From NCBI GenBank assembly GCA_030549495.1, contig JAUIRK010000928.1:571001-635000 (forward strand): a stretch of DNA of 64,000 nucleotides, given 5' to 3'. This document shows positions 12,331-23,943 of this stretch, piece after piece. The position numbers were made by a program, and so were the translations under genes. Each line of letters opens with the position of its first letter. The stretch's first letter is position 1. The notes beneath the pieces are model-generated. The model saw only the letters and a list, made by a program, of their open reading frames with translations, was not told the DNA's origin and did not search any database. This DNA is from Nectonema munidae (lineage: Eukaryota; Nematomorpha; Nectonematoida; Nectonematidae).

Positions 12331-15300
12331 ATGCGTTTCCTAATCATTCCTTTCGCTTTTGCATTATTAGTAAGTTAAAATTTAGTTAATTTTGCCTTCT
12401 TAAAATTATATACATACACACACATATTTTTATTATTTTAACCCATTTTTGGCTTATTGTTCGTGTAGAGCAGGGATCGGCAACTTCTTTACCCGTCGAC
12501 CCCTTCATAGAACATTTGTCTTCACATCGACCCCCACCCCACATAGAAATGTTTCATCAAAGCATTAATCAATGTCAACAATTAAGAGAAAAAATACAAA
12601 CCAAAAATGTTTCATATATCCTATACTATACAATGTCCTAAGCACAATTTGGAAAGTTTGTCTATCTTATCTACCCCTAAAGATCTGTTATCGACCCCCA
12701 ATCGACCACTTTGCCGACCCCTGGTGTAGAGGAAAGCAGGTGAACTCGAATTTCCAATAGAATTCAATGGGGATTAGTCAAAATCATCTGCTTTGTTTGA
12801 ACCCATTTTATCCCTTGAAAAATGTCCCTTGAAAAAATGAATTTGTGTAATGTATTTTACTTCAAAATAACGCTCTTAAATTCGAGATAAGAACGCGTTC
12901 GCTAAAGACCTCTGATACTTACGACCAATTTAATGTTGACAGTTAGCATGTTCACAAATCTTAAATTCTACTGTAGTTATATATAAGTAACATTAAGCAA
13001 TTTTAATAGTATTTTTTATTTTCTAATCATTATTATTAATATAATTTTGTTGAATGAGTTGGTAAAAAATTTTTGAAAAATTCTTCATGTTTTGGGGTAG
13101 AAATTTTTCATATGAACAATTTTGAGGTTCAAATTCTAAGTTTTATGCTTGCTGGTTGAAACTTCTTTATGAGATCCGAATTTTTGGCAAATTTTATTAT
13201 ATAGTCTAAATATTTCAAGGTTAGAACATCGTGAGCATAGGTAACTTATAAATGTCTTTATTAATAATGTTACTTTTGAAGCTGGTGTTCTGAGGTCTTG
13301 TTAGAATGTTTCAATGAATATTGCGAATTTCAGCCAAAACTCATTTACCCATATCTGTTCATATATCTGCTACCAAAAACATTAAATACTTCACCCTGAA
13401 GATGATATCTATGTTCGTAAAATATGATAAGCTCAGAACTATACCGAAGTTAAACTTCCCTTGCTGACAGTGTTTTGAGCAAATTGTCAAGCAAATATGT
13501 TCTTTGCTTTGAACTAAGTACTATTTTAAATTGACTTTACATTTACCCTTGCTTTTTTTTAAATAAAAAAAAAGTAAAAACTTTCAATTTATATTCTCTA
13601 ATTTGATAAGGAATCACGAAATGAGATATTTGATGAGAATACAAGATTGATAAATGATTGTTTTATTTATAGTGCTTGTATGAGTGTGGATATCACAAGC
13701 AACCATCTCACTCTGGCGGCAGGTAACAAACGCTTTAAACAATTTCTCTCTAGATTTTCAAATCCATACCTCACCCTAACACTTTCCATCCTCACGCATT
13801 TTAAGGATGGTGCAAAAACTAACCTTGTTATTTCTATACTTCACATATGTTCCCCAATTTTAATATGAAATGTATTCTCGCCACACACATGCACGCAGAA
13901 ACCGAGGAAAATGACACATAAACCATGCTACTCAAAGTTATAAATGGAAAATTGACTAAATCATTTATACAAAAAATTATACGTATTTTTGTCATACAAA
14001 ACTCATTTTTATCCAACTAATACTCTGAATGTTCTAAAATTTTGAAAATTTACTCTCATGGGTGTCCTCTAGGGGGTGGGGGATAACTCATTGCCCCTCT
14101 GATACTTTTTAAATAAAAGTTTTTAAAATTTAAAACTAAATTAAAATTTTTTAAGTTTTTTTCGCAGCCATAGATAATCATTATTTTCTAACACTTAAAT
14201 GAAAATTATTATTTTTAAACTTATAATTAATGCGCTTTTAAATTATTTTCAAACGTAAATTTGTATAACGCGTTTTATTCTTTGTTCCAGTCTCGTATAG
14301 TTTCAGATGTGTCTGTCTAATCATTTAAAAAATTGATGGTATAGAGATAACACCTAAATATATTGGATAAAATTTTGAAATTCTTGAGTATAGCTATAAT
14401 AATAATCTATCTTGAACAAAATTGAGAACATGCACAAATAATGATTAGTGCTAGGCGATTTACTTTTTGCACAAAATATATCTCAGCAAATCTGATGAAT
14501 TTTACAAAAATTAAAAAAAACTCTCAATTCCCAAAGTACTAATTTTAAAGTAAATTTTTGGCGCTGTGTTTTCAAAGTTTTTTATAAAAAATTTGTAAAA
14601 AAACAACAATCTGTCGATAACTAACAAACGTGTTAAGGAATAGAATGATTGCACTAAAAGATATAAAAGCTGCTTTTCTATTCGCTTGCATTGAATTCTC
14701 TTTTGTAGCTTTGAAGTTTGAGGAAATTCTTAAAATATGCGATCTTTGCAACCAAAATTAAAACAGTCATGTTTTGAGATCGCAAACTTAGAATAATCAC
14801 CCAAATTCAATACTGAAAAAGCTTCCAAATGTTTGGCTTCTTCTTTTATTGCAAGTCCTATCAAAATGAATAAATGACGATTTTTAAGAAAAAAATTTAC
14901 ATTATAAAATCAGGGGATCAAATCATTTATGGTCAGGACAAAGAATATAACATTTAAGACTGAGAGTTCCTTTTATTTATGACTTATTTTAAAAATTTAT
15001 ATAACAACTTAATGTTGTTACATGTTGTGTTGCTTTCAATTTTTTATTAAAAAAGTTATGATATTTTTTTGCTATGAAATTGCTGAACACGCAAACTCTT
15101 TGATCTAATTGGATAAAAAAAATTTTGAATAATTTTCATTTTTAACGAACCAATTATTTTGAAAATTTATTGAATAAAATTTGACTATTCAAATGAACTG
15201 GGCAAAAATCTCGCATCTGATTGGCTAAAATTCCATCTTTTCAACCATTCACATATATTATATTTAATATATACATTATACAAGCAAGATGGGTTGGTGG

Positions 15301-17024
15301 GTACAGCTATGTGATTTGAATGCTCTTAACACAATTTTATATCTACAGCAAGCACAGCGACTGGGGAAAATATCACGGCAATAAGTATGGCGATCACGGT
15401 CATGATTCATGGAAAGATGGTCACCACGGCCACGACAACGACTGGTACAAGCATGGAAACAAGTATGGTGGATGGAAAAACTGGAACATGGATAAGGGAT
15501 ACAAAAATGGGTATGATGCCAACAGCAATCAGTGGGGCTCTGATTCCAACCATCACAGCAAACACGGACACTACAAAGATGGACATCATGACAAATACGG
15601 ACATGACAACTATGGTAAGGCTGCACTAATAATAACAATAACGATCATGATGAAGATTAGGATGATGCTTTAGGGGTCACTGCCCAAAGAAAAAGGAAAA
15701 AGAAATATATTTCTAAAATCTTATAAATCGTTAGAGCCAAAAAATGTGTACGGATCTAAAAAAAAATAAAAATATGAGTCAAAAGAACACAAATGATGCA
15801 AAAATTAAATAAGAGAGAGAACATTTCAGGAATAATAAGCATTTTCAAAATTTAAAATACGAAACATCCCTATATAATTTTTGTAGCAAATTGCTATCCA
15901 ATCAAGGTGACACTTGTCTCACTGAATTTGATGTTTCTCTAGACAAAAGCACATTTATAGCTAATAAAAGTCTCTTATAATACGCTGGAATATTTAAACA
16001 TATGGATAGAATTGGATATAAAAGAAAATATACAACAAAATACCATATAATTGCATAGTATAAAAACGCGTTAAAAAGTCTGTCATTTCGAGCACAGCCC
16101 TTTTAGTCATAAAGAAATTAGAAATGTATCGAACATCTGCAGAAGCGGCTTCTCCGAAAAATATATTACATCCTTATCCGCGGATCAATTAGCTTTCAAC
16201 ATCTGCAATTTCCAACATTTTCTTTTTTCTATATACCGCAAAGTTTTTTTTCGGAATTTTTACTTTATCCAAAATTTTTATGATAATTACGTGTTTATGA
16301 GATCTCTAGGATGTCAAATTTGATACCCGCATCTGTGAATACAAAAATTTAACAAAATATATTCAACATTAAGGAAAGGAAGGAAGGTATGAGAAGTATT
16401 GATCACATGCTACTAATTGCTTTTTACAGTGCACGCCTCATATGTGACAAACAGAAGAGATCAAAAATTGAGAAAAATCCTTTAAAACCGAGAAAAGCAT
16501 CACTACCTTTTTATAAATGGAATGTCATTACCGTTTGAAAAATTCAAAGATTTAAATCACTTTTTCACATGTCTGAATTAACTTGAATACATTATTCACC
16601 CAAAACTTTTGATAAAAAGTATTAATCATTTTTAAAGTAAAGTATCAAAGAGAAGCAACAAATCAAAGGCATGCTTTAAAATGCCAAATTGTTCGATCTC
16701 ATAAAATTTACTCATCTTCATAATTTGTATTTTTTTCCTTCAAATTAATTATTTTCATCTAACTTACAAATCTACTAAATTCAATGAATTTTGTCGGTTG
16801 AATTGGAATTTTATGTCTTTTCCTTATTTAAGCGCGATTTACTGTTGACATTTTTATGTGCATTTATTTAAGGTGACAAACATGGTTCTAAGCATGGTCA
16901 TGATAATGGCTACTGGAAGGGTCATGACAGTGGACATCACAAATCTTACCACAAAAGATCTTTGGATGTGATTGATGTAATGCCTCCCAGAAGTGAAGAA
17001 TTTTACCTCAAATACTTCAACTAA
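12331..17024 (+). CDS. Secreted histidine-rich protein, four coding exons
   Basis: Exons: 12331-12369, 13673-13722, 15349-15614 and 16873-17024. All three junctions have GT/AG borders and phases 0, 2 and 1 that match, giving 168 residues and a stop. The first exon encodes MRFLIIPFAFALL, the core of a signal peptide; the second continues CLYECGYHKQ, so cleavage probably falls near residue 18-20. Residues 20-145 are low complexity, rich in His, Gly, Lys, Asp, Tyr and Trp, with recurring KHG, GHD and NKYGG units and no Cys, which suggests metal binding or an extracellular or cuticular role (inference). K146-R147 is a possible prohormone-type cleavage site before a less repetitive 21-residue tail starting SLDVIDVMPP. 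The 5' UTR exon may lie at 10.5-10.9 kb, and AATAAA lies at 17215. I do not recognise the family. Confidence 0.8.
12471..12723. mobile_element. hAT-type MITE, family shared with 57378-57658
   Basis: A 253-bp element in the first coding intron of the His-rich gene. The left end starts CAGGGATCGGCAACTTCTTT; the right end, reverse-complemented, starts CAGGGGTCGGCAAAGTGG. Flanks are a perfect 8-bp duplication, GTGTAGAG (12463-12470 and 12724-12731). The element at 57378-57658 is the same sequence in the opposite orientation. Confidence 0.88.
16130..16370 (+). repeat. Dispersed repeat, copy 2 of 3
   Basis: Lies in the last intron of the His-rich gene. Shares the blocks CAACATCTGCAATTT, TATATACC.C.AAGTTTT, ACTTTATCCAAAATTTTTA and CTAGGATGTCAAATTTGATA with 7300-7580, and in reverse complement with 28690-28870. 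Confidence 0.55.
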
Positions 17025-17214
17025 ATTCTGTTCACTTGAAAAATGATCAAGCTTTTTTTGAATGAAAAAAAAACTTTCCAATGTCTTCTACATTTTTATA
17101 CCTTTGCACGCAAGAGATGATGAAATTTTAAAATATTTCACACACATCCACACCAACTTCATTGTTTTTGCACCATTGTTATCAACGCATCCTACACTGT
17201 TGTTTTATTTTTAT

Positions 17215-17220
17215 AATAAA
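17215..17220 (+). promoter_or_regulatory. AATAAA poly(A) signal of the His-rich gene
   Basis: Canonical hexamer 191 bases after the stop codon of the His-rich gene, in a T-rich context. Confidence 0.65.
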
Positions 17221-18465
17221 TGTTGTTTTTAATTAAACTAATTTTTTTCTGAACAAAATGTCAATATTATCATCTTCTTTTGTCTTTTTCAAGGCGGCCA
17301 TGATAGTATTTTGTTTGAGACATGGAAAGAAAAATGATAGTACCCACCCACCTCGGCCATATGGCTCTAGGATCCAATCTTTTTTATGTTCAAATTTAAT
17401 TTCTTTCTTCATGATTGCTCTAACCAATGTTTTTATGCTTGCTTTATTAATTAAATAAGAAGGCAGTTTTTTATATTCCTGTATTCATATGGGATGCAGT
17501 AGATTTGATGGAGCTCACCTTTTTCTAATCCAAATGCATACACTTTTCTCCGACCACTGAGAATTATTTTAGTATCTAACCGAATAAATACCAATGGAAG
17601 GATATTAAAGTTAAAGGAGTTGAGCACTGAAAATTGGTCATTTTTGAATGTAAAAAGCACAATAGTAAAAGGCGATTTTATATTTACACGCATGCATACA
17701 TACATACGCACACCTATTTGAGATAATATTTTGAGCATACTAATCTGTAAAAATTTTAATTGTTTTAACATAATCAAGGTATCTAGTAATTTCAGATTCA
17801 GTAGACGGCGGACGTTCGCTAATAACAGGTCATTAACCCCCCATTAGATTTTAAATATTTGTGTGTTTTTTTCTTCGAAACCATAGATAATAATAATAAT
17901 TCGTTTTTAACATCATTTTAGTTGAAATGTAAAATAATATTATTATTTAACTCATTGGTTTCCGCCCTTTTTATGCTAGCGATTCCATTTTTCCATCAAT
18001 CTAATTTGCTGACCATGTCATTAATATATAACACAAGAAGAAGGACTTTATTTAAAATATTCAACTATATCTACTTATAACATAACATAATTATTTAAGC
18101 AAAATATAGGTCAGTGCCCGTAAAATTTGCATCTTAAAATATTAAGTAATAAAAAAAAATCTTATAGATAGACTGCCAAAATATATCAAACTTGTTCTTG
18201 AAATCATTGACTGGGAGAGAAATTATATTCTAATCTACTATAGACTCGGCAAATTTCCGAATGGGAATAAACACAAAATTCATTGAAAATATATGGTAAC
18301 ATATGTTAAACCTAGGTTAAAATGGGTTAACAGGAAAGACTTTTTAAAATTTGAACCAATATATGCCTCAAAAAGTTATTAGAATTTTCAGCAATATTAA
18401 CCAAAAATTTCTAGAATTAACCATTAACAATAAAATATCCTAAAAACTAAAATAATTTTTTAGCT

Positions 18466-18493
18466 GTTCTCATTTTTACGGGTAAATGAGAAC
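18466..18493. repeat. Short perfect inverted repeat
   Basis: Arms GTTCTCATTT (18466-18475) and AAATGAGAAC (18484-18493) with an 8-base loop. No gene nearby; possibly the remains of a small foldback element. Confidence 0.6.
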
Positions 18494-21440
18494 AAAATTA
18501 TGAAATAAATATTATAGGCTTAAAAAGACTTACAGCACATCAATTCAATAATAAGAGAATTGAAACAAAATTAGCAAAAAATACCAAAATATCACCAGCT
18601 ACTTCTTTTTTACAAATGAGCCATGTAATAAATCTAAGCAATACACATGAGAAAAATATTGTGAGCTTTAGCTGTCAGCATAAAGTACTTTCGACATTCA
18701 ATTTTATGTATTACTACATTCTTTTTAGAAAAAGGATACTTTCTTTTGCAGATTGGACATTTTTCTTCTAGAGAAAAGGAATATGGTTCAAAAAGGTAGG
18801 TTACCATATTAGAGTAGTGAGTGAAGGAAGGGCGCTCTCTTTTGACCGCTCTGGATTTCTCATTGTACTACATAAAATGTAAAAAATTAAAGAACAAAAT
18901 GTCACATAAGACATATTTAAAAGACTATTGGAAGCATAGTTTTTCTTACCTAGTGCGGCATCACAAAAACACATTTATATAATCTATTTTATAATGACCT
19001 TGATGGCCAAAGAGTTTTTTATATCTAATTTTATATAAGTGTACAGATGAGTTTTAAATTATTTTTAACGTATCATTGGTCATCATCTATCCATAGGATA
19101 TAACTTTTTCTAGTATAAATTTGTTATCATTTAGAGCTTCATTTTATTGAATAAAGTTATGCTGATTTTCATTGTTGTTTTGGCCGAAGCAAAGCGTTTT
19201 ATTTTATACTAAAAAAACTAAGTTTACAATTATCGCGAATTTCATTTCTTTTTTTTATGACAGAAATATTGACTAATTATTTTATTCTTTATGCCACCCT
19301 GCTAAAGTTCCAGAGGACGCTCAACTTTTCTTGACTCTCTGAGCCTACCTTGGCTTTGTTTCTGATATAGAGCTGCAACTCGTTTTTTTGACACATAAGA
19401 TTAATGAATGAAAACCGGGATTCTTATAAATCTTTTGGGATTCCGTTTTAAGCGAAGGCAAAACCGGGATAATCCGGAAAAACCAGGAAATCTAACAACC
19501 ATACTCTGATATAGGAACTTCATATAGAGAAAGCCTTTCATGCCTATCTGAATAATATTGATTAAATGTTTTTGCGCTTCATCTATTTTCTATAAAGTTA
19601 GGAGAAAAGGTAATTTCATGATATTTTCTAAATTATGTTCTCTTTTATAGTTGAGTTTTTCTCAAAAGAATGCAAATTTATCCTTCATTTATATATTGAA
19701 GTTGAGCAATTAAAATCTTTAAAATATAAGGCTTTTTGTTTATTTAATTTTTAATTTCTAGTTTAAAATTGAGCTATCTCATTTTTAAATAACGCTTTGC
19801 TTCAATAATCTCAAGATTGCATAATTGAAATAAGTTTTCTTTTATTTTACAATTTAAAAAATCTTTTTTTGATGTTGAACGTCTTAAACTAAACTTTTAT
19901 CTTAATTAGATTGATTGTAAAAATATTATATATATATTTGAGAAGAAACACTGAAAACTTTATTTATCAATAGCGCTTTCAAAGCTAAGTTTCGTTATCA
20001 AACTTTTTGTTATGTCCTAGTTGCTATAATATTAATAACTACAATTAATTGATAACTTAATAAATAAATTTAATTAACTATAAAAGGCAGACGAAATGGT
20101 GATTACTTGATGTGGCCGCCGTCTAAACGAAAAGACGCAATAAAAGTAATAACTGGAAAGGAAATAAACAGTGAAGAAATTGAATAATTTTATTTATTGC
20201 TTAAAAAAAGAATGCTAAGTGTGCAAAGCGCTTGATAAATAACGTTTTGAGTGTGTCCAACTATATATAATCTTTTTACAAACCTTCTTCATAATGGGCA
20301 CGTTTGTCAAATCTTTGCAGAACAAATATTAATAAGATTTTTAATCATAAAATGCTTGAATTCATGGTAAAAAGGGTTCACTTAAAATGGCGAAAATGAA
20401 CGCGCTTCTGAAAATGGTGCCGATTTTAGAGCTATGTCAGAGATATGTTGTTTTCAAATATGTGTGTGAAAACAATTTCCAGTCAAAAACCTGCTCGTCA
20501 TCAATCATATAAATGTATATATACACACTGACATGGTGGCTTCATCCTTTCTTTCATGTCACAGCCATGATTATAATAATAATCAATCAATAAACATTTA
20601 TCGCTAAACACTTGAATTCCTGATTTTCAGTGCTTATCACGAGAAAGTGAATCTTATTTATTTTATGCTCATGAAGATCTTTCAGTTTTGGAATCATTTT
20701 TGTTATCTAACCGAACAGCTCTGGTAAATATTTATTTTCTATTCTTATGATTCCTCAAAAAATGTCTTGTATTCTATATTTTATAATTCTTCTTCCGTAC
20801 TTCAATTAAATTTTTATACGATGATTTTTTTGTGTCTAAAGTTTGGGAAATTCTTTTATAACTTTTTTTGTGAACATAATACAATTTGTTTACTCTTTAT
20901 CGTTTTAGGGATGGTTTGGGGAAATATGCCATGGTGAAAAACAAAAATCTCTTGTTTAATTGTGGAAAATTTTTAGGACTACACATTATATGCATTTGTG
21001 AACTAATATTTGGATACGGTATGTGGGTACAATGTACATTGTGTATTTATCTATCAATAATAACGAAAACAAAAAAATACAAAAAGCCTATAACAAAAAA
21101 CGTTAAAAAATGTTGCTATAGGTGAAAAAATAGCAATTGAAATATCGTAGCAATTTAAAAAAGAGTATTCAATAAATTAAAAAATTCAAATGGATTTCAA
21201 AAAATGGCTTTGTTATTTTTTCTGGTGAAAGTCCATTTCTCGAGCTGCTCCAAATATGCGAAAATATTGAAAATTATCTCTCGAGATCTGAAATTGATCA
21301 GAAAACTGATAAAAGCTTAGAAAAATCATGCGGTACCAGAGATGTTATCAAAAAATACAAAATACAAATCCTTTGTTATCAAAAAGCATAAAATGTTTAT
21401 TTGCAGAATTTTATGGAATAAAATATAAAAAATCGCGTTG

Positions 21441-21601
21441 TTTTTCTTCGGTTTCACGGTGCGTTTTTCTTCGGTTTCACGGTGCGTTTTTCTTCGGTTT
21501 CACGGCGCGTTTTTCTTCGGTTTCACGGCGCGTTTTTCTTCGGTTTCACGGTGCGTTTTTCTTCGGTTTCACGGCGCGTTTTTCTTCGGTTTCACGGCGC
21601 G
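21441..21601 (+). repeat. Tandem array, seven copies of a 23-bp unit
   Basis: Seven head-to-tail units of exactly 23 bp. Each begins TTTTTCTTCGGTTTCACGG and ends TGCG or CGCG; the T/C at that site is the only variation I see. The array is GC-richer and CpG-richer than the surrounding AT-rich DNA. Because 23 is not a multiple of 3 and the unit lacks stops, all three plus-strand frames stay open and cycle through the same peptides (for example RFHGAFFFGF). I read this as an open-by-accident minisatellite, not a gene. Confidence 0.95.
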
Positions 21602-22649
21602 GAAAAACCATTATCCTCAATTTCATTTTTTTCAAAATCAGTTTTTCTAAATTTTATATCTTCTAGCTTTTTCAAAACATACCGTGGCCAAAAAGAAATT
21701 TATTTTTTTCATTTTAGCAACACTTTTTGGTAAATTTTGTCATTAGCTATTGTTCGTATGTTTGCTTTTTGATAGTGCATTTTATTTCTTCAACAACCAT
21801 TTTTAAATTAAGCAGCACACTACTTTTTGATTGTTTCGAACAATCTTCTTTTCTTAACATATTCATATGACTTAAGTAGCATAATAAAACTTGGGAGAAC
21901 GTAGGAAGTTTAAAGCCTTTTTTAGGTACAGGAAAATCATTTAACAAAAAAATATTGTTAAAAATAACTCATTTTTATTTGAAAAAATACAAATTAAAAA
22001 TTAACGCCATCTACAACAAATTTTTTTCACTTGATTTTGAATTTTTTAGTTGTGCAACACCTAAATCTTGAAATTTTAAAGTGAAATTTTATCATACCTT
22101 TTTTTAGACCAATAGACAACACTAAAAAAAGTAGGAAGAATTTCAAAAATGTTGGGGCAACAGCAACACCCTAGGGGGCACACATTAAAAATTTTTGATA
22201 ACTAAAAATACACCTTTTATACACATTTATTTATATAGAATTGTAGCTTGTTTTTGTGAAAATCAACCACAAAAAAGGCATGTTCAAAAAGGCAGTTTTG
22301 TTTTCAAACAACTTTTCAACTTCTAAAAAAATATAGTCACGAAGGGGTAATCCACACAGAATAATAAAAATAAAAAAATTATGTGAAAATGATGATGAGA
22401 AAAAGAGGATCACGTTAAATAATTACATTGCTAACATAAAATGCATGGTTTGAACATTTCGTTGTCATGGCACCCATCCGTTTATGTGACGATGTCAAAC
22501 TGTGAAGACTTCTAATACACCTAACAGAAAAAGCATGGAGATAGTTATTTCTTTATTATTAAAGTCTTCTATGAATATTTGTGAGAAAATCAACAATATA
22601 TAAATGTAATTATAAATATGTATGTATGACATCACATAAGGTACATAGG

Positions 22650-22722
22650 GGGGGGGGGCGTACCACAAGGAACATCGGAGGAGGGCACGGCCCCTAGTGC
22701 CCCATGTCTAGCTATGGCACTG
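22650..22722 (-). mobile_element. Partial hAT-like MITE end
   Basis: Read on the minus strand it starts CAGTGCCATAGCTAGACATG and continues into a C/G-rich stretch, like many non-autonomous hAT ends. I could not find the opposite end or a duplicated flank, so it is probably truncated. Confidence 0.4.
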
Positions 22723-23943
22723 TCTTTGTAAAAAAACTACCTGTCTTTATAAAAAAACGTAATCTTTTATTAAGATTAGTAAAAACATCATTGTAAACAT
22801 TATTAATGGAACCCAATAAGGAGATGACATTTAATTGAAATTCGCTAACCAAGTTGTTGAAAGTGCTGTGGTTAACAAAGAATCAAGAGGGTAGAAATAT
22901 TCCAATAAAGAGTTAATACTTCAACTTTATCTACCATTACAATCTTTTAATTAATAATTAAATCAATTATATAGTTATCAAAATCCTTCATCAACATCTG
23001 TGATACTATAATAAAAAATATTACTTGTAATCAATTAATAAAAAGATTGACTTTTATAAAATAAAAAAAAAGGTACCTAATTTCTGTCAATTATTATTTA
23101 TACGACAAATTGATTTGTAATATATTTCTGGGAATTTTTTTGAGTGCAAACAAAAAGCGAATTTATTGACTGTTTACTCGCTTCGCTATAATCAATCACA
23201 GCCGAATAAAATTGAGGATAGGTCATGATAATGTATTTGATTGCTGTTCAGATCACGAAAATACTCTCTATTACAAATGGCGCATCTATAGAACAAAATT
23301 TACTTTGGTGATTTTAAATCTTTATTTTGTAAAATGAATTTCTCTGAATATTCTGTATTCTTATCGTTTTTTTACACCCACACTAAAATTTTTTCAAAAT
23401 AAAATGAGATAATTATTTTTACGCTGTTTCACTCTTTAAAGTTTAAATGACGCGCTTTTGGTTAAACGAACGATCTAAGAAAAGGGGCGAATTTAGTCAC
23501 TTCTTGATTCCATTGAGAATAAGAATTCGTATGCGTATCGATTGAAAAAATGTTCTTAAATGGGTTATAAAAATTAATGGATCATTTACAATATCTGTGT
23601 GATATCATTTTGAAATTATTTGAAATATATTTAATTTAATTTGATTCATTATTTCATATGGAGTACAGCTAAAATTAAGGGTACTTATATGATCATTGCC
23701 AACCCATTTAAAAAACTTCGTGAACAAAATTTGGACCACTACCCTTATGTTAAGAAAACTGGGATGTATTACTTGTATATAGCACAAGGAAAATATACTC
23801 ATATCCTCTTGCAGATTTTATGGCGGGTGGATACAAATCAAAGCTATCGTTTATGATTGGCTCGATGACATTTCGTTTCGTAAAAGGAGGCTTTTTCGGG
23901 TTGGAGATTAGGAAATGACATCTTTCAATCATGTTTCAAGCGC

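Larger units (their letters stand above)
17225..23940. other. Intergenic between His-rich and GH29-like genes
   Basis: No convincing gene. It contains a small perfect hairpin at 18466-18493, the tail of a third LINE-like 3' end near 18076-18110 (CATAACATAATTATTTAAGC), a repeat fragment at 19405-19490 shared with 3835-3910, the 23-bp tandem array at 21441-21601, and a hAT-like end at 22650-22722. An ATG with good context at about 20388 opens 42 codons but shows no recognisable domain. Confidence 0.5.

Noticed and set aside
13647-13868. Open frame MINDCFIYSACMSVD
   Set aside because: It overlaps the second coding exon of the His-rich gene in a different frame.
15276-15638. Long antisense and alternative-frame open frames over the His-rich exon
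   Set aside because: They mirror the codon bias of the plus-strand His/Asp-rich exon, which alone has a signal peptide, matching splice phases and a sensible stop.
20388-20516. 42-codon open frame starting MAKMNALLKMVP
   Set aside because: Good start context but no domain, no signal peptide and no convincing exon to join to.
21328-21733. Three overlapping open frames rich in RFHGAFFFGF
   Set aside because: All are produced by the 23-bp tandem repeat lacking stops. No start context, domain or splice structure supports a gene.
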